Source of the DNA: RHLJ01 sp040222455
GTDB taxonomy: Bacteria > Bacteroidota > Rhodothermia > Balneolales > Balneolaceae
Length of the DNA: 64,000 bases
Assembly (NCBI GenBank): GCA_040222455.1
Contig: JAVKDD010000011.1
Span: forward strand, 434,001 to 498,000
Direction: 5' to 3'
Of the stretch, positions 1-9,607 are shown in pieces (the first letter of the stretch is position 1; every line of letters starts with the position of its first letter). Both the position numbers and the translations under genes were made by a program. A model generated the notes under the pieces. The model saw only the letters and a program-made list of their open reading frames with translations. It searched no databases and had not been told where the DNA came from.

Positions 1-62
1 ACTTTCTTAGTTGCAAAAACTGATTTAATTCTCTTAGGGATAAGCTTTTTTCTAATACTCAT
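1..62 (-). CDS. Partial 5' end of an unidentified gene
   Basis: An ATG at 62-60 on the minus strand opens a frame that stays open to the window edge. It encodes about 20 residues beginning MSIRKKLIPKRIKSVF, very basic with five Lys and two Arg. Too little is present to assign a family. It lies downstream of the OmpA-family gene but is separated from it by a strong terminator, so it would need its own promoter. It could be spurious; the call rests only on the open frame and the plausible start. Confidence 0.3.
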   Translation of the reverse strand, partial: MSIRKKLIPKRIKSVFATKK

Positions 63-95
63 GGTTACGTTATATTAATTCAATCGAAAGTAAGC

Positions 96-132
96 AAAAA
101 AAAGCCCTGTACATAAAACATGTACAGGGCTT
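96..132 (-). terminator. Rho-independent terminator of the OmpA-family lipoprotein gene
   Basis: A perfect 13-bp inverted repeat (102-114 with 120-132, core GCCCTGTACAT) has a 5-nt loop. On the minus strand it is followed by a run of eight T (complement of 96-103). It starts 15 bp after the stop codon of the minus-strand gene at 147-821. Confidence 0.92.
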
Positions 133-146
133 AGAAAAAGTATTAT

Positions 147-821
147 TTATTCTATTTCGCCTTTTTCAGCAGCTTCTTTTAATTTTTCGTTGGCCCAAAT
201 AGCAACTTCAACTCGTCTGTTTTCGGCTCTTCCTTCAGCAGTTTCGTTAGTAGAAACCGGATCTTCCTCACCGTAACCTGTAATAGTCATTCGAGTAGCA
301 TCAACTCCTGTGAAAGCTGCAAATTCGGCTACTGATTTAGCACGTTCTTCTGAAAGTTTAAGATTGTATTCATCACTCCCAGAAGAGTCTGTGTAGCCTG
401 CAAACATTACATTTGTGTCTTCATATTTTTGTAAAATTTCAGAAAGTTTAGCTATTTCTTCTTTTGAGACATCATTTAGTTCTGAAGAATTAAATGCGAA
501 TAGTATTCCTGAGTCAAAGGTGATTTTGATTCCTTCGCCCACACGCTCTACTTTTGCTCCTTCAAGATCTTCTTCCAGTTCCCGAGATTGTCGGTCCATA
601 TAATTACCAATGGCTGCACCTGATGCACCTCCAACAGCTGCACCTACAATTGCTCCGGTTGTTGTATTGCCAGCTGCTTTACCGATAATTGCTCCTGCTA
701 ATGCACCAGCACTTGCACCAATTACAGTTCCTTTTGCAGTTTTACTAATAGTATCACAGCCTGAAATTGCAAGTGTCGAAATAAGAATAACTGTAAATAG
801 TTTTATAGATATTGATTTCAT
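147..821 (-). CDS. OmpA-family lipoprotein with glycine-zipper segment (YiaD-like)
   Basis: The 224-residue protein starts with a lipoprotein signal ending ISGC (lipidated Cys22), so it should sit in the outer membrane facing the periplasm. Residues about 31-78 are a Gly/Ala-rich glycine-zipper segment with repeated GxxxG patterns. Residues about 98-212 form an OmpA C-terminal domain, with an SEERAKSVAEF helix and an NRRVEVAI strand typical of peptidoglycan binding. The expected role is tethering the outer membrane to peptidoglycan. It is transcribed alone, with a strong terminator just after the stop. The length and domain order match YiaD-type proteins. Confidence 0.9.
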   Translation of the reverse strand: MKSISIKLFTVILISTLAISGCDTISKTAKGTVIGASAGALAGAIIGKAAGNTTTGAIVGAAVGGASGAAIGNYMDRQSRELEEDLEGAKVERVGEGIKITFDSGILFAFNSSELNDVSKEEIAKLSEILQKYEDTNVMFAGYTDSSGSDEYNLKLSEERAKSVAEFAAFTGVDATRMTITGYGEEDPVSTNETAEGRAENRRVEVAIWANEKLKEAAEKGEIE

Positions 822-912
822 AGTATTGAGTTAGTTAAATTTCTTTTTTTAATGTACTTATTAATTTTAAGTTCCTCATGTTAATATAGTATTTCTTACA
901 GGTTAGATTTTT

Positions 913-3447
913 CTAAACCCCTTCGGCTCTGAGTATTTCTAATGGAGGTCGTGAGTGAACGCCCCTAGTATTTAGTAATCCAATTATTACAACAAGTAGA
1001 ACAAGAATTACTACTTCAATTCCAAGAATAGTAAAGTTTGGAATAAACTCAATATCAAAGTAGAAGTAGCCAAGTAAAGCACTTGCCCCAACAGACAAAA
1101 CAAGTCCGATAAGCGAGGCCATTACCCCAAGGAGTACGTATTCAATAACCTGAATTTTTATAACTTGATTTTGTTTCGCACCTAATGTTCTTAATAAAAC
1201 TGCTTCTCGAATTCGCTGGAAGCGGCTAGTAGCGGCAGAACCTGCTAACACAATAAGCCCTGTAATGATGCTAAATAACCCAATAAATTGTATAACAAAC
1301 GTGATTTTATCTAAAAACTCACGAATAGTATTAATGACCTGACCTACATCAATAGCAGAAACATTAGGATATGTTTGCACAATTTTTTGCTGTACGGATA
1401 AGGAGGCTTCAGGACTAGTTGTTCGAACCGTAGTTGCAAAAAACTGAGGGGCAGGTTCCAAAACACCCGCAGGAAAGACCACAAAGAAATTAGGTTGAGG
1501 AGTTTGCCAATTCACTGTTCTAATACTTGAAATATAACTTGAGATTGGAATACCTTGAACATCCCAAACAATCGAATCTCCAAGCACAACATCCAAATCT
1601 TCCATTAAATCTGAAGAAACAGAAATTGGAACTGGATTACTCAAATCGGTTACGGAAGCAATAAACTCACCTGATTCAATAGTCTCCGTTTCTACAAGCG
1701 AATCGCGATATGTAGATCGATATTCTCTAGTTAAAGCCCAACGTCGTGCATTCCTGCTGGTATCTACTAGGATTTCTTCTAGGGGAATATTTTTAACAGA
1801 TTGAAGGCGCATTGTTACAATAGGAACATTTTGCATCACTACGAGTCCCTTCTCCTCAATTATTGAATTTACTCCTTCATTTTGATCATATTGAATATCA
1901 AATAAAGCTAAATTCGGAAGATCATCTTCTCCATCAAAGTTAATGGTGCCCAATAACATATCCTGAGTTAAATAAAGTGAACTAATTAATGTAACTCCTA
2001 ATCCAAAAGTTAAAAGCAGGGTAGTTGTTTGATTGTTAGGGCGATATAAATTTGCAAGACCTTGTCTCCATTCGTAATTCCAACTTGAAGGCATAAATTT
2101 GCGAGAGGCTTTCATCACTAAAACGGCAAAACCTCCTAATAGAAGAAGACATAGTGCAAATCCTAAAGTGAAGAAAACTGCAGCAAGAATATCGTTTATC
2201 ATAAACCAAGCATAACCTGTAATTGCAGTTCCAACTATTCCAAATAAGATAAATCTTGTGGTTACACTTAATAATTTAGAAAGATTAATTTCTGCAGAAC
2301 GAAGAGTAAAGAGTGGGGAAATTTTTCGAACAGCAATAAGTGGGAATAGCGCAAAGATTATTGAAATTGCAACTCCTGTTATTAAACCTGTAAATACAGA
2401 ACCCCATGAAATAAAAAGCTCAATATCTACTGGAATAAAATCCTGAACTAATACAGGAAGATATAATTGAACTAAAGTTCCAGATAAGGCTCCAATAAAT
2501 GCTCCAACAAAACCCATTGCAGTTGCTTGAATTAAATAAATTGCCATTGTTTGGTTTGAAGAAGCACCAACACATCGAAGTACTGCAACTGTATTAATTT
2601 TTTGCCGGATGTAAACGAAAATAGAACTTGCAATTCCAATGCCGCCCAGTAAAAGTGCGATAAAACCTATTAGGTTTAGAAAACTCGATAACTGAGAAAT
2701 TGCTTCCCCAACTTCTTCTCTTCGCTCAGCAACATCATCAAATCGAAAATCCATAGTGTCGTTCATAACATCGAGACGTTCCTCAATTACGTTTGGGTCA
2801 GTTCCTTCAGGATATTTCAAATAAGTTTTATGCTCTAATCGACTTCCACGTTCTAATAATCCAGTATCCTCAACGCCATCAAGCGGTATGAAGATTCGTG
2901 GACCAAAAAAGGAGTTTGCCATACTTTGCCCAGGAACATCAATAATAGCACCTGAAATTTTGTACGTGATAAAGCCGATTTTTATTGAGTCGCCAGGGAC
3001 GAGTTCGAGTTGAGTAAGAATGGTTTTATCAACCAATGCACCATATTCTTCAAGATATGTGTCAACGGCATTAATAGGTTCGGTCTCAATTGTTCCATAG
3101 TAGGGGAAACCACCATCCATTGCAGAAATCTGAGAAAGCCGAGTTGTTCCAGTTTTTGGAAATAAAGCCATCGAGGTAAAAGCAAGCATTTTTGATTGCT
3201 CAGAACTCACGGAATCTAAATAGGTTTGCAATTCTGGTTGAAAGGCTGCATTTCGTTCAACTTCAAGATCAGCACCAAGTAATTCCTTTGCCTGATCGTT
3301 TATACTTGAATTCAGATTTACTCTAAACGAAGTAATGGCTACTTGAGCTGCAACTCCGACAATAATTGCAGCCATGTATAAGAATAGTTTTCTTCGGTTT
3401 GAACGAGAATCTCGCCAAGCCATTTTAAATACCCATGACCAACTCAT
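913..3447 (-). CDS. ABC transporter permease, YbbP-like (two FtsX domains)
   Basis: The 844-residue membrane protein has an N-terminal TM segment, a large periplasmic region, two blocks of about four TM helices each containing FtsX/MacB-type permease motifs (near residues 255-380 and 720-835), and central TM segments between them. This is the YbbP arrangement rather than single-block LolC/MacB. Its start codon overlaps the stop of the ATPase gene by one base (TAATG), indicating translational coupling. By family it is an exporter or lipid-extraction permease of the outer envelope; the substrate is unknown. The neighbouring esterase supports the YbbP identification. Confidence 0.85.
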   Translation of the reverse strand: MSWSWVFKMAWRDSRSNRRKLFLYMAAIIVGVAAQVAITSFRVNLNSSINDQAKELLGADLEVERNAAFQPELQTYLDSVSSEQSKMLAFTSMALFPKTGTTRLSQISAMDGGFPYYGTIETEPINAVDTYLEEYGALVDKTILTQLELVPGDSIKIGFITYKISGAIIDVPGQSMANSFFGPRIFIPLDGVEDTGLLERGSRLEHKTYLKYPEGTDPNVIEERLDVMNDTMDFRFDDVAERREEVGEAISQLSSFLNLIGFIALLLGGIGIASSIFVYIRQKINTVAVLRCVGASSNQTMAIYLIQATAMGFVGAFIGALSGTLVQLYLPVLVQDFIPVDIELFISWGSVFTGLITGVAISIIFALFPLIAVRKISPLFTLRSAEINLSKLLSVTTRFILFGIVGTAITGYAWFMINDILAAVFFTLGFALCLLLLGGFAVLVMKASRKFMPSSWNYEWRQGLANLYRPNNQTTTLLLTFGLGVTLISSLYLTQDMLLGTINFDGEDDLPNLALFDIQYDQNEGVNSIIEEKGLVVMQNVPIVTMRLQSVKNIPLEEILVDTSRNARRWALTREYRSTYRDSLVETETIESGEFIASVTDLSNPVPISVSSDLMEDLDVVLGDSIVWDVQGIPISSYISSIRTVNWQTPQPNFFVVFPAGVLEPAPQFFATTVRTTSPEASLSVQQKIVQTYPNVSAIDVGQVINTIREFLDKITFVIQFIGLFSIITGLIVLAGSAATSRFQRIREAVLLRTLGAKQNQVIKIQVIEYVLLGVMASLIGLVLSVGASALLGYFYFDIEFIPNFTILGIEVVILVLLVVIIGLLNTRGVHSRPPLEILRAEGV

Positions 3448-4154
3448 TAAGAAGTCACCTCAGGTAGAGTTTTAAGGATGTCGGCATCAACGTAACCGTT
3501 TTTGATCTTAATAATTCGATCACATTTATCGGCTAATTCTAAATCATGAGTAACCAAGACCAAGGTTGTTGCTTGTTTTTCATTTAAATCAAAAATCAAT
3601 TTCTCGATATATTCACCAGTTTCGGTATCTAAATTTCCAGTTGGCTCATCAGCAAAAAGTATTTTTGGTTGATTGATAAATGCTCTTGCAATGGCAACAC
3701 GCTGCTGCTCACCTCCAGAAAGTTGTGTAGGATAGTGATGAGTCCTGTCTCCTAAACCTACTTCTTCCAATAATTCCTTTGCCCTAACACGAACTTTTTT
3801 TGTTGCTTCACCACGAAGTTCAAGTGGAACCATCACATTTTCGATGGCAGTTAGTGTTGGTACTAATTGAAAAGTTTGGAATACGAATCCAACATGCTGG
3901 TTTCTAACAGATGCACGTTCATCTTCGCTTAACGGATTTAGATTTACTCCACGGAGAATTACTTCACCTGAATTTGGGCGATCGAGTCCCGCACAAAGTC
4001 CCAGAAGAGTTGTTTTACCACTTCCAGATGGTCCAACGATTGCACATGAAGTACCTTCTTCAATCCCAAAATTTATATTATTTACGACCGTTAAAACTTT
4101 TGATCCGCTTTTAAATTCGCGAGTTAGGTTATTTACTTGGAGAATATTAGACAC
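3447..4154 (-). CDS. ABC transporter ATP-binding protein, YbbA/LolD-like
   Basis: The 235-residue cytoplasmic ATPase has Walker A GPSGSGKTT (residues 41-49), a Q-loop (FQTFQLVP), signature LSGGEQQRVAIARA and Walker B ILFADEPTGNLD. The length and motifs are those of the MacB/LolD/YbbA family. It is the first gene of a two-gene operon with the YbbP-like permease and diverges from a TesA-type esterase. That ybbA-ybbP/tesA arrangement is known from Escherichia coli, so YbbA is the best comparison. LolD cannot be excluded from sequence alone, but the permease architecture argues against it. Confidence 0.9.
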   Translation of the reverse strand: MSNILQVNNLTREFKSGSKVLTVVNNINFGIEEGTSCAIVGPSGSGKTTLLGLCAGLDRPNSGEVILRGVNLNPLSEDERASVRNQHVGFVFQTFQLVPTLTAIENVMVPLELRGEATKKVRVRAKELLEEVGLGDRTHHYPTQLSGGEQQRVAIARAFINQPKILFADEPTGNLDTETGEYIEKLIFDLNEKQATTLVLVTHDLELADKCDRIIKIKNGYVDADILKTLPEVTS

Positions 4155-4301
4155 AGAATTTCTTAATTTATTAAACTTGTTATGGTAACCCTGAAATTAC
4201 TCTATTTAATTCCAGCAAAAGAAGATAGCTACGTTTTTTTAACTGAATTGTTTGGCTTATTCCGGAATTGTGTGACAAATTACTGGGTTACAATAAAAAA
4301 A

Positions 4302-4913
4302 ATGAAAATGATGCGATTACTTATACTTTTTTTACTTTTTACTACTTCAGTTTTTGCTCAGGAAAAGAAAACCATTTTAATTTTTGGGGATAGTATAGCT
4401 GCTGGATATGGAATAGAACCAAATCAAGCGTTTCCAGCTATCATTCAAAATAAAATTGACTCACTTGGGATGAGTTATGAAGTTATAAATGGTGGGTTGA
4501 GTGGTGAAACGTCTGCAGGAGGTCTTCGAAGAATAAATTGGGTACTTCAAAGAGAAGTGGACATCATGATTTTAGAATTAGGGGGCAATGATGGACTTCG
4601 TGGAATCGATCTTTCATCCACTAAAGAAAATCTACAAGGGATAATTAATCGCGCTTTAGAAAATAATCCGGATATGGAAATCTTGATTGCTGGGATGCAA
4701 GTCCCTCCAAATCTTGGGATTGAGTATACTCGTGAATTTCAAAACTTATACACCGATTTAGCAAAAAATAATGATCTACAACTTATTCCATTAATATTAG
4801 ATAAAGTGGGAGGTAGAGACGAGTTCATGCAGCCCGATCAAATTCACCCAAATGTAAAAGGGCATAGGATTGTTGCTAATACTGTTTGGGAAACTTTATA
4901 TCCTTCTCTTTAA
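4302..4913 (+). CDS. tesA: TesA-type GDSL arylesterase/lysophospholipase, secreted
   Basis: An SGNH hydrolase of 203 residues from the chosen start. The frame is open from 4182, but the ATG at 4302 places a clean signal peptide (ending SVFAQ) at the N-terminus, which the longer form would bury. Catalytic blocks are GDS (Ser31), a Gly in NGGLSGET, GGND (Asn97) and DQIHP (Asp179, His182). Family members are periplasmic thioesterase/lysophospholipase/arylesterase enzymes. It is divergent from the YbbA/YbbP-like exporter, a pairing also seen in Proteobacteria, which suggests joint handling of acylated substrates. That functional link is inference. Confidence 0.85.
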   Translation: MKMMRLLILFLLFTTSVFAQEKKTILIFGDSIAAGYGIEPNQAFPAIIQNKIDSLGMSYEVINGGLSGETSAGGLRRINWVLQREVDIMILELGGNDGLRGIDLSSTKENLQGIINRALENNPDMEILIAGMQVPPNLGIEYTREFQNLYTDLAKNNDLQLIPLILDKVGGRDEFMQPDQIHPNVKGHRIVANTVWETLYPSL

Positions 4914-4990
4914 AAATGAGATCTTAAAATTTTAGACAAAATAATCTTGAATTAAACTGCTATATGTAGATCAAACTAAGGCTCATTTTT
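4912..4990. terminator. Possible bidirectional terminator between convergent genes
   Basis: AAAAATGAG at 4912-4920 is the reverse complement of CTCATTTTT at 4982-4990, with a long 61-nt loop, in the gap between the convergent esterase and SIMPL genes. The stem ends in A/T tracts on both strands, but the loop is long, so this is weak. Confidence 0.25.
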
Positions 4991-5010
4991 GGTTTAAAGG
5001 ATTTATAGTG

Positions 5011-5700
5011 CTATTCAATAGAAAAATCCATTGATATATTTGCAGTTACTGAAATGGTTTGTGCAAAATCCATCATCGTAGAAGTAGCATCCATGGTCAT
5101 CATTTCACTGCGAGCGTAATTTCTTGATGGAGTTATTGTATAATCGGAATAAGTTATTTGAACAATGTCTCCCAAGGTAACGTCTGAAGCTTTTGCAATA
5201 AGTTGAGCCTTTTCTTTCACATTCTTAATAGCTAATAACAGAGCTTTTTCTTTCCCTTCATTAAGTTTAGTGCTCGAAAAACTCCCATTAAAATTATCAA
5301 AATTATTTTCAATCAATGTGAGTTGGATATCCTCATAAATATCAAAATCACTGAAAGTAACAGAAACTTGTTGATTTGTTTGTGAAATTTGAGATTTACC
5401 ATTGTTCGTGTAGCGTTTATTTATTCGAATGGGTTCAAAACGAATATGTTCCTCTTTGATATCAAACTTTTTAAGTAGTTCAGCTAATACTGCTTCTCGA
5501 CTTTTATGTAATTTAAAAGCATTTCTTGGTGTATCACTCTCTGCATTTATGTTAATATTAAATATAATTAAGTCGGCTTCAACCAACTCTGTAGCCGTCA
5601 TATTTAATGAAATTTTCGCTTGATTGGAAATCAATTGTTGAGCCTGAGTAGTGCAGCCAATCCCGAAAATTAGTAGTGGTAAGATGAAAAGTTGTCTCAT
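5011..5700 (-). CDS. SIMPL-domain (DUF541) periplasmic protein
   Basis: The 229-residue protein has an N-terminal export signal. FGIGC with Cys16 could be a lipobox, or cleavage could follow TQAQ. The body matches SIMPL/DUF541 proteins: an early ATELVEADLIIFNININAES strand region, a central helix with regular Lys/Glu, and the segment KNVKEKAQLIAKASDVTLGDIVQI, which is highly typical of the family. The function of SIMPL proteins in bacteria is poorly defined; links to oxidative stress and envelope integrity have been reported. It may share transcription with the GDSL lipoprotein upstream (54-bp gap). Confidence 0.82.
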   Translation of the reverse strand: MRQLFILPLLIFGIGCTTQAQQLISNQAKISLNMTATELVEADLIIFNININAESDTPRNAFKLHKSREAVLAELLKKFDIKEEHIRFEPIRINKRYTNNGKSQISQTNQQVSVTFSDFDIYEDIQLTLIENNFDNFNGSFSSTKLNEGKEKALLLAIKNVKEKAQLIAKASDVTLGDIVQITYSDYTITPSRNYARSEMMTMDATSTMMDFAQTISVTANISMDFSIE

Positions 5701-5754
5701 AAATTCTCTTATTTATTTAAAATGTAATAGTTACTAAACACAGTTTTCAAACAT

Positions 5755-6534
5755 CTATTGTTCTATCAATGATAGAACAGTAGGTAACATTTCATGAACC
5801 CATTCTGAATACATTTCACCAGAAGGATGGAGATTGTCTGAAGCAATAAAGGTGAGGTTTTCCTTTGCCTTTTCTGAAATTGGAGTAATGTTTATAAATG
5901 GTATGTTGTACTCAGTGGCTATTTCTTTAGCTATCCTATCATATTCCAGTAGTTCTTTTCGAATTTTATCTTCACCTCTACTTTGCCCAAACGGAGTTAC
6001 TCCATAATTTGGAATAGAAACCACAAAGACCCTTGAAGAATCGTTATTCGCGAATTCAATGGCTTGTTCGAGCAATTCTCGGAATTCGATTCGATAAATC
6101 TCAATATCATATCCTCTGTATTGATTATTTACTCCTATTAGAAGTGAAACTAAATCGTAAGGTGGCGATGGTGGATTGTCAATAATTCCTTGTTTTAATT
6201 CTGCGGTAGTCCAACCAGTTCGAGCAATAATGTCTACTTTTTCAGTTTCAATACCATTTTTTATAAGTGAATCTGTTAACTGAAGTGGCCAACGCATAGG
6301 TTCGGGAACAGACTCACCAATAGTATATGAATCTCCCAAAGCGAGGTATTTGATTGTTGTAGGATGGGAAATTCCATTATTTTCAATATTACTTGTTTGA
6401 GGCGATGGGGAACATTGACTTAAAAAAGCAATGGCAAAAAAGTAAAATAGAGTAATTCTTAGTGAGCTCACGTCAAGTTGTTTTAATATTTTAGTGAGCC
6501 AAAGAACAAATTTTTCAGTAAAAATAAAATTCAT
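5755..6534 (-). CDS. SGNH/GDSL-family lipoprotein esterase
   Basis: The 259-residue protein begins with an unusual amphipathic stretch of about 25 residues before a hydrophobic segment ending LSQC (Cys41), a likely lipidation site. The real start may lie downstream at a non-ATG codon. Catalytic blocks are ALGDSY (Ser69), LIGVNNQYRG and a C-terminal SDNLHPSGE (Asp/His). It is not closely similar to the TesA-type enzyme 1.5 kb away and is closer to the general lipase_GDSL_2 type. A cell-surface or periplasmic esterase acting on acyl groups is expected; the substrate is unknown. Confidence 0.82.
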   Translation of the reverse strand: MNFIFTEKFVLWLTKILKQLDVSSLRITLFYFFAIAFLSQCSPSPQTSNIENNGISHPTTIKYLALGDSYTIGESVPEPMRWPLQLTDSLIKNGIETEKVDIIARTGWTTAELKQGIIDNPPSPPYDLVSLLIGVNNQYRGYDIEIYRIEFRELLEQAIEFANNDSSRVFVVSIPNYGVTPFGQSRGEDKIRKELLEYDRIAKEIATEYNIPFINITPISEKAKENLTFIASDNLHPSGEMYSEWVHEMLPTVLSLIEQ

Positions 6535-6617
6535 TCAAAGCCACGAAATTTTTTATGTTTGGCAGTTATTAAAAAAAGCTATGGAAGCGCTTGCATAATC
6601 CATAAAACAAACTTTTC

Positions 6618-6645
6618 TTTGGTAAGAAAGAGAGTTATAGATTTA
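6618..6645 (+). promoter_or_regulatory. Possible sigma-A promoter for the TonB receptor pair
   Basis: TTTG at 6618-6621 and TAGATTTA at 6638-6645 resemble the Bacteroidota -33 (TTTG) and -7 (TAnnTTTG) boxes. The last -7 base mismatches and the 16-nt spacing is slightly short. It lies 68 bp upstream of the receptor start. Confidence 0.3.
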
Positions 6646-6713
6646 ATAGCTCTTTTAAAGGTATTATGGTAAAGCATCTATAAAAAAATATCAATCTCAA
6701 ATAGGATCAGAAC

Positions 6714-9590
6714 ATGAGTAAACAGATACGGCGGCTATTTTTCTGCCTAATCCTCTTTTTAGGTATAGGACCCTCCTTACAGGCAGGCCCGATAATAAAT
6801 AATGATGTTACAGAAGTAGCAGGTAGAGTGGTTGATAGCACTGGAGAGCCTTTAGCGGGGGTTAATATCAGAGTGAAGGATAAGTTAATAGGTACAACTA
6901 CAAATCCAGATGGTACTTTCAGCTTAAGAGTATCCCAAGACCCTCCACTAACTTTAGTATTTTCAATTGTTGGTTTTCAAACCGTTGAAGTTAATGTAAC
7001 TACTAGTTCTGATATGAACATAGACGTTATACTAGAAGAGCAAACAATTTTTGGTAACGATGTAGTAGTTTCAGCATCCAGAGTTGAAGAGGGCATCTTA
7101 AGTTCTCCTGTTTCAATTGAAAAAATGGATGTACTGGATATTCAAACTTCTGCATCCCCTGATTTCTATAGCTCCATAGGTAACCTTAAGGGAGTAGATT
7201 TTAGTACCCAAAGTCTAACCTTTAAATCAATAAACTCAAGAGGATTTGGTGCAAACGGGAATACCCGGTTTGTTCAACTTATTGATGGAATTGATAATCA
7301 AGCTCCAGGACTTAACTTTGCTGTTGGTAACATTGTTGGTATTTCTGAGTTAGATTTAGAAAGTGCTGAATTGATACCTGGTGCAGCTTCAGCACTATAT
7401 GGACCCAATGCTCTGAATGGAATTTTATTGATGAACAGTAAGAGTCCTTTTGACTATCCTGGAATCTCAGTAAGTGTGAAAACTGGTGTCAATCATATAG
7501 ATAGTGACATTCAAGACCCTGCTTTGTACCAAAATTATGGTATTCGAATTGCACAATCATATAATAACAGGTTTGCTTTTAAGCTTACTGGTGAATATTT
7601 AAAAGCCCAAGATTTTGTTGGTCAAGATTACAGAGATCAAAGTGATATCCTTGAACGAGGAGCCACTTCCAGAGCAAACGCTGCGGTCCCAAGATTATAT
7701 GATGGTCTTAATACTTATGGTGATTTCACTATAACTACTGGAATAGTTGCTGATGCGGCTATAGAAGGCGGAAGTACAACTGCAGCATTAACACGCTCAT
7801 TAGTGCCTGATGGAGCAGCCGGTGCATTTACACCAAGAGGCTACACGGAAACTTCTTTTGTAGATAATACTACTGAAAGTATTAAGTTTGGTGGAGCACT
7901 TCATTACTACTTAAACGATTCGTATGAATTGGTAGCTCAATATAACACTGGATTTGGAAGTACGGTTTATACTGCAAACGATCGGTTTGTTTTAGATAAT
8001 TTCAATATCTGGACAGCTAAACTAGAGCTCCGTAATCCGAATTTATTTTTAAGAGCATATACTACTCAAGAAGATGCAGGTGATTCATATGCAGCAAATA
8101 CATTAGCGTCTCTAATCAATCAGCAAACTTACTTAGAACCATATTTAACAGGTTTCATAAATGCTCGATTAGCTGGTCAAGATTATGAAAACTCACATGC
8201 TTTTGCCAGATCTCAAGCAGATGCAGTTCAACTAGATCCCAATTCTCAAGAGTTTAAAGATTTAGCAAATACACTAAGAAATACACCAATTTCAGAAGGT
8301 GGAGCTAAATTTTTAGATAAATCCGATTTATACCACTTTGAGGGACTATATAACTTCTCAAATGTAATTGACCCTGAGCAATTACAGCTTATTGGGGGTA
8401 TGAATTATCGTATATATGCACTTAATTCAGAAGGTACACTCTTTGGTCTTGATGAAAATGGTGATGAATTCACTATGAACGAATGGGGAGCTTATGTACA
8501 AGCATCAAAGCAATTATTAGATGGTAATTTAGCATTATCAGCTTCTTCCAGATATGATAAAAATGAGTTTTTTGATGGACAATTTTCACCTAGAGCCTCA
8601 GCAATATTAACTGTTGCAGATGTTCATAACTTCCGTGCTTCCTTTCAAAGAGGATTTAGAATTCCAACAACGCAAGATCAATTTATTGATTTGGATGTAG
8701 TTTCTAGAAGGTTAATTGGAAGTAACCCAGTGTTGGTTGATAGATATAATTTCGAAACAAACACGGTTTATTCAGCTGAAAGTGTTCAAGCAGCTCAAAT
8801 TGGTTTAGCAAGTGGTCAACTAAACACTGCTGAAGCTGCAGCTTCACTTCAGGCAGTTAGCTTTGATGATTTCCAACCAGAGAAAATCAATACATTCGAA
8901 ATCGGATATAAAAGCTTAATAGGTAATAGACTATTTTTAGATGCTTATTACTACTATAGCGCATATACTGATTTCATAGCTGAAATATCTTTTACACAAG
9001 GAATTCCAAATGGTTTAAGAACGGAGCCCGGCGCTGGTTATACAGTTGACGGTGCTGATTGGCGTGAAGCTATTATCACAGGTGAAGATCCTAATAATCC
9101 TAATCAATCATTTCCTACGCAAACCTATGGCTTTGATGTAAACGCTGATGGGACAGTAAGTTCTCATGGATTTGCCGTAACTGCAGATTACTCTTTAGAT
9201 GGCGGTTATACCATTGGTGGAAACATTTCTTTTAATAAATTAATCGATCAGGATGAACTTATTAGTCAAGGATTTAGAGCAAGTTATAATACTCCCGAAT
9301 GGAGATATAACTTAAAATTTCAGAATAGAAAGCTAACTGATAACATTGGATTTAACCTTGTTTATAGATGGCAAGATGCATACATCTGGGAATCTTCCAT
9401 TGGTGAAGGTGTTGTTCCGGCTTTTGGAACATTAGATGCACAGGTAAGCTACAAGCTAAATGATTACAATACGATCATAAAACTTGGGGGAAGTAATATC
9501 TTAAATGAACGATATACTACTTCACTTGCAAATCCACTTTTAGGAGCTATTTATTATGTCTCTTTCACTTTCGATCAATTCCTGAACTAA
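6714..9590 (+). CDS. TonB-dependent receptor with CarboxypepD_reg-like N-domain
   Basis: The 958-residue outer-membrane protein has a signal peptide (cleavage near LQAG, residues 22-25) and a carboxypeptidase regulatory-like beta-sandwich at about 33-115 (VAGRVVDSTGEPLAGVNIRV). A plug domain follows from about 125 (including LIPGAASALYGPNALNGIL), then a large beta-barrel to the C-terminus ending FTFDQFLN. This is the Bacteroidota SusC-like layout, though the shorter length and the partner (a GDSL lipoprotein, not SusD) argue against a polysaccharide system. It probably imports a ligand released or captured by the lipoprotein encoded 17 bp downstream. The ligand cannot be told from sequence. 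Confidence 0.88.
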   Translation: MSKQIRRLFFCLILFLGIGPSLQAGPIINNDVTEVAGRVVDSTGEPLAGVNIRVKDKLIGTTTNPDGTFSLRVSQDPPLTLVFSIVGFQTVEVNVTTSSDMNIDVILEEQTIFGNDVVVSASRVEEGILSSPVSIEKMDVLDIQTSASPDFYSSIGNLKGVDFSTQSLTFKSINSRGFGANGNTRFVQLIDGIDNQAPGLNFAVGNIVGISELDLESAELIPGAASALYGPNALNGILLMNSKSPFDYPGISVSVKTGVNHIDSDIQDPALYQNYGIRIAQSYNNRFAFKLTGEYLKAQDFVGQDYRDQSDILERGATSRANAAVPRLYDGLNTYGDFTITTGIVADAAIEGGSTTAALTRSLVPDGAAGAFTPRGYTETSFVDNTTESIKFGGALHYYLNDSYELVAQYNTGFGSTVYTANDRFVLDNFNIWTAKLELRNPNLFLRAYTTQEDAGDSYAANTLASLINQQTYLEPYLTGFINARLAGQDYENSHAFARSQADAVQLDPNSQEFKDLANTLRNTPISEGGAKFLDKSDLYHFEGLYNFSNVIDPEQLQLIGGMNYRIYALNSEGTLFGLDENGDEFTMNEWGAYVQASKQLLDGNLALSASSRYDKNEFFDGQFSPRASAILTVADVHNFRASFQRGFRIPTTQDQFIDLDVVSRRLIGSNPVLVDRYNFETNTVYSAESVQAAQIGLASGQLNTAEAAASLQAVSFDDFQPEKINTFEIGYKSLIGNRLFLDAYYYYSAYTDFIAEISFTQGIPNGLRTEPGAGYTVDGADWREAIITGEDPNNPNQSFPTQTYGFDVNADGTVSSHGFAVTADYSLDGGYTIGGNISFNKLIDQDELISQGFRASYNTPEWRYNLKFQNRKLTDNIGFNLVYRWQDAYIWESSIGEGVVPAFGTLDAQVSYKLNDYNTIIKLGGSNILNERYTTSLANPLLGAIYYVSFTFDQFLN

Positions 9591-9607
9591 TTAAATACAT
9601 TATAAAC

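Noticed and set aside
610..834. 74-residue Ala/Pro-rich plus-strand frame over the OmpA gene
   Set aside because: It is the antisense reading of the glycine-zipper segment, whose Gly/Ala codons read as Pro/Ala/Ser; no independent support.
6541..6713. Sigma-54 promoter before the TonB receptor (TGGAAGCGCTTGC near 6592)
   Set aside because: The GG and GC elements are only eight bases apart instead of ten.
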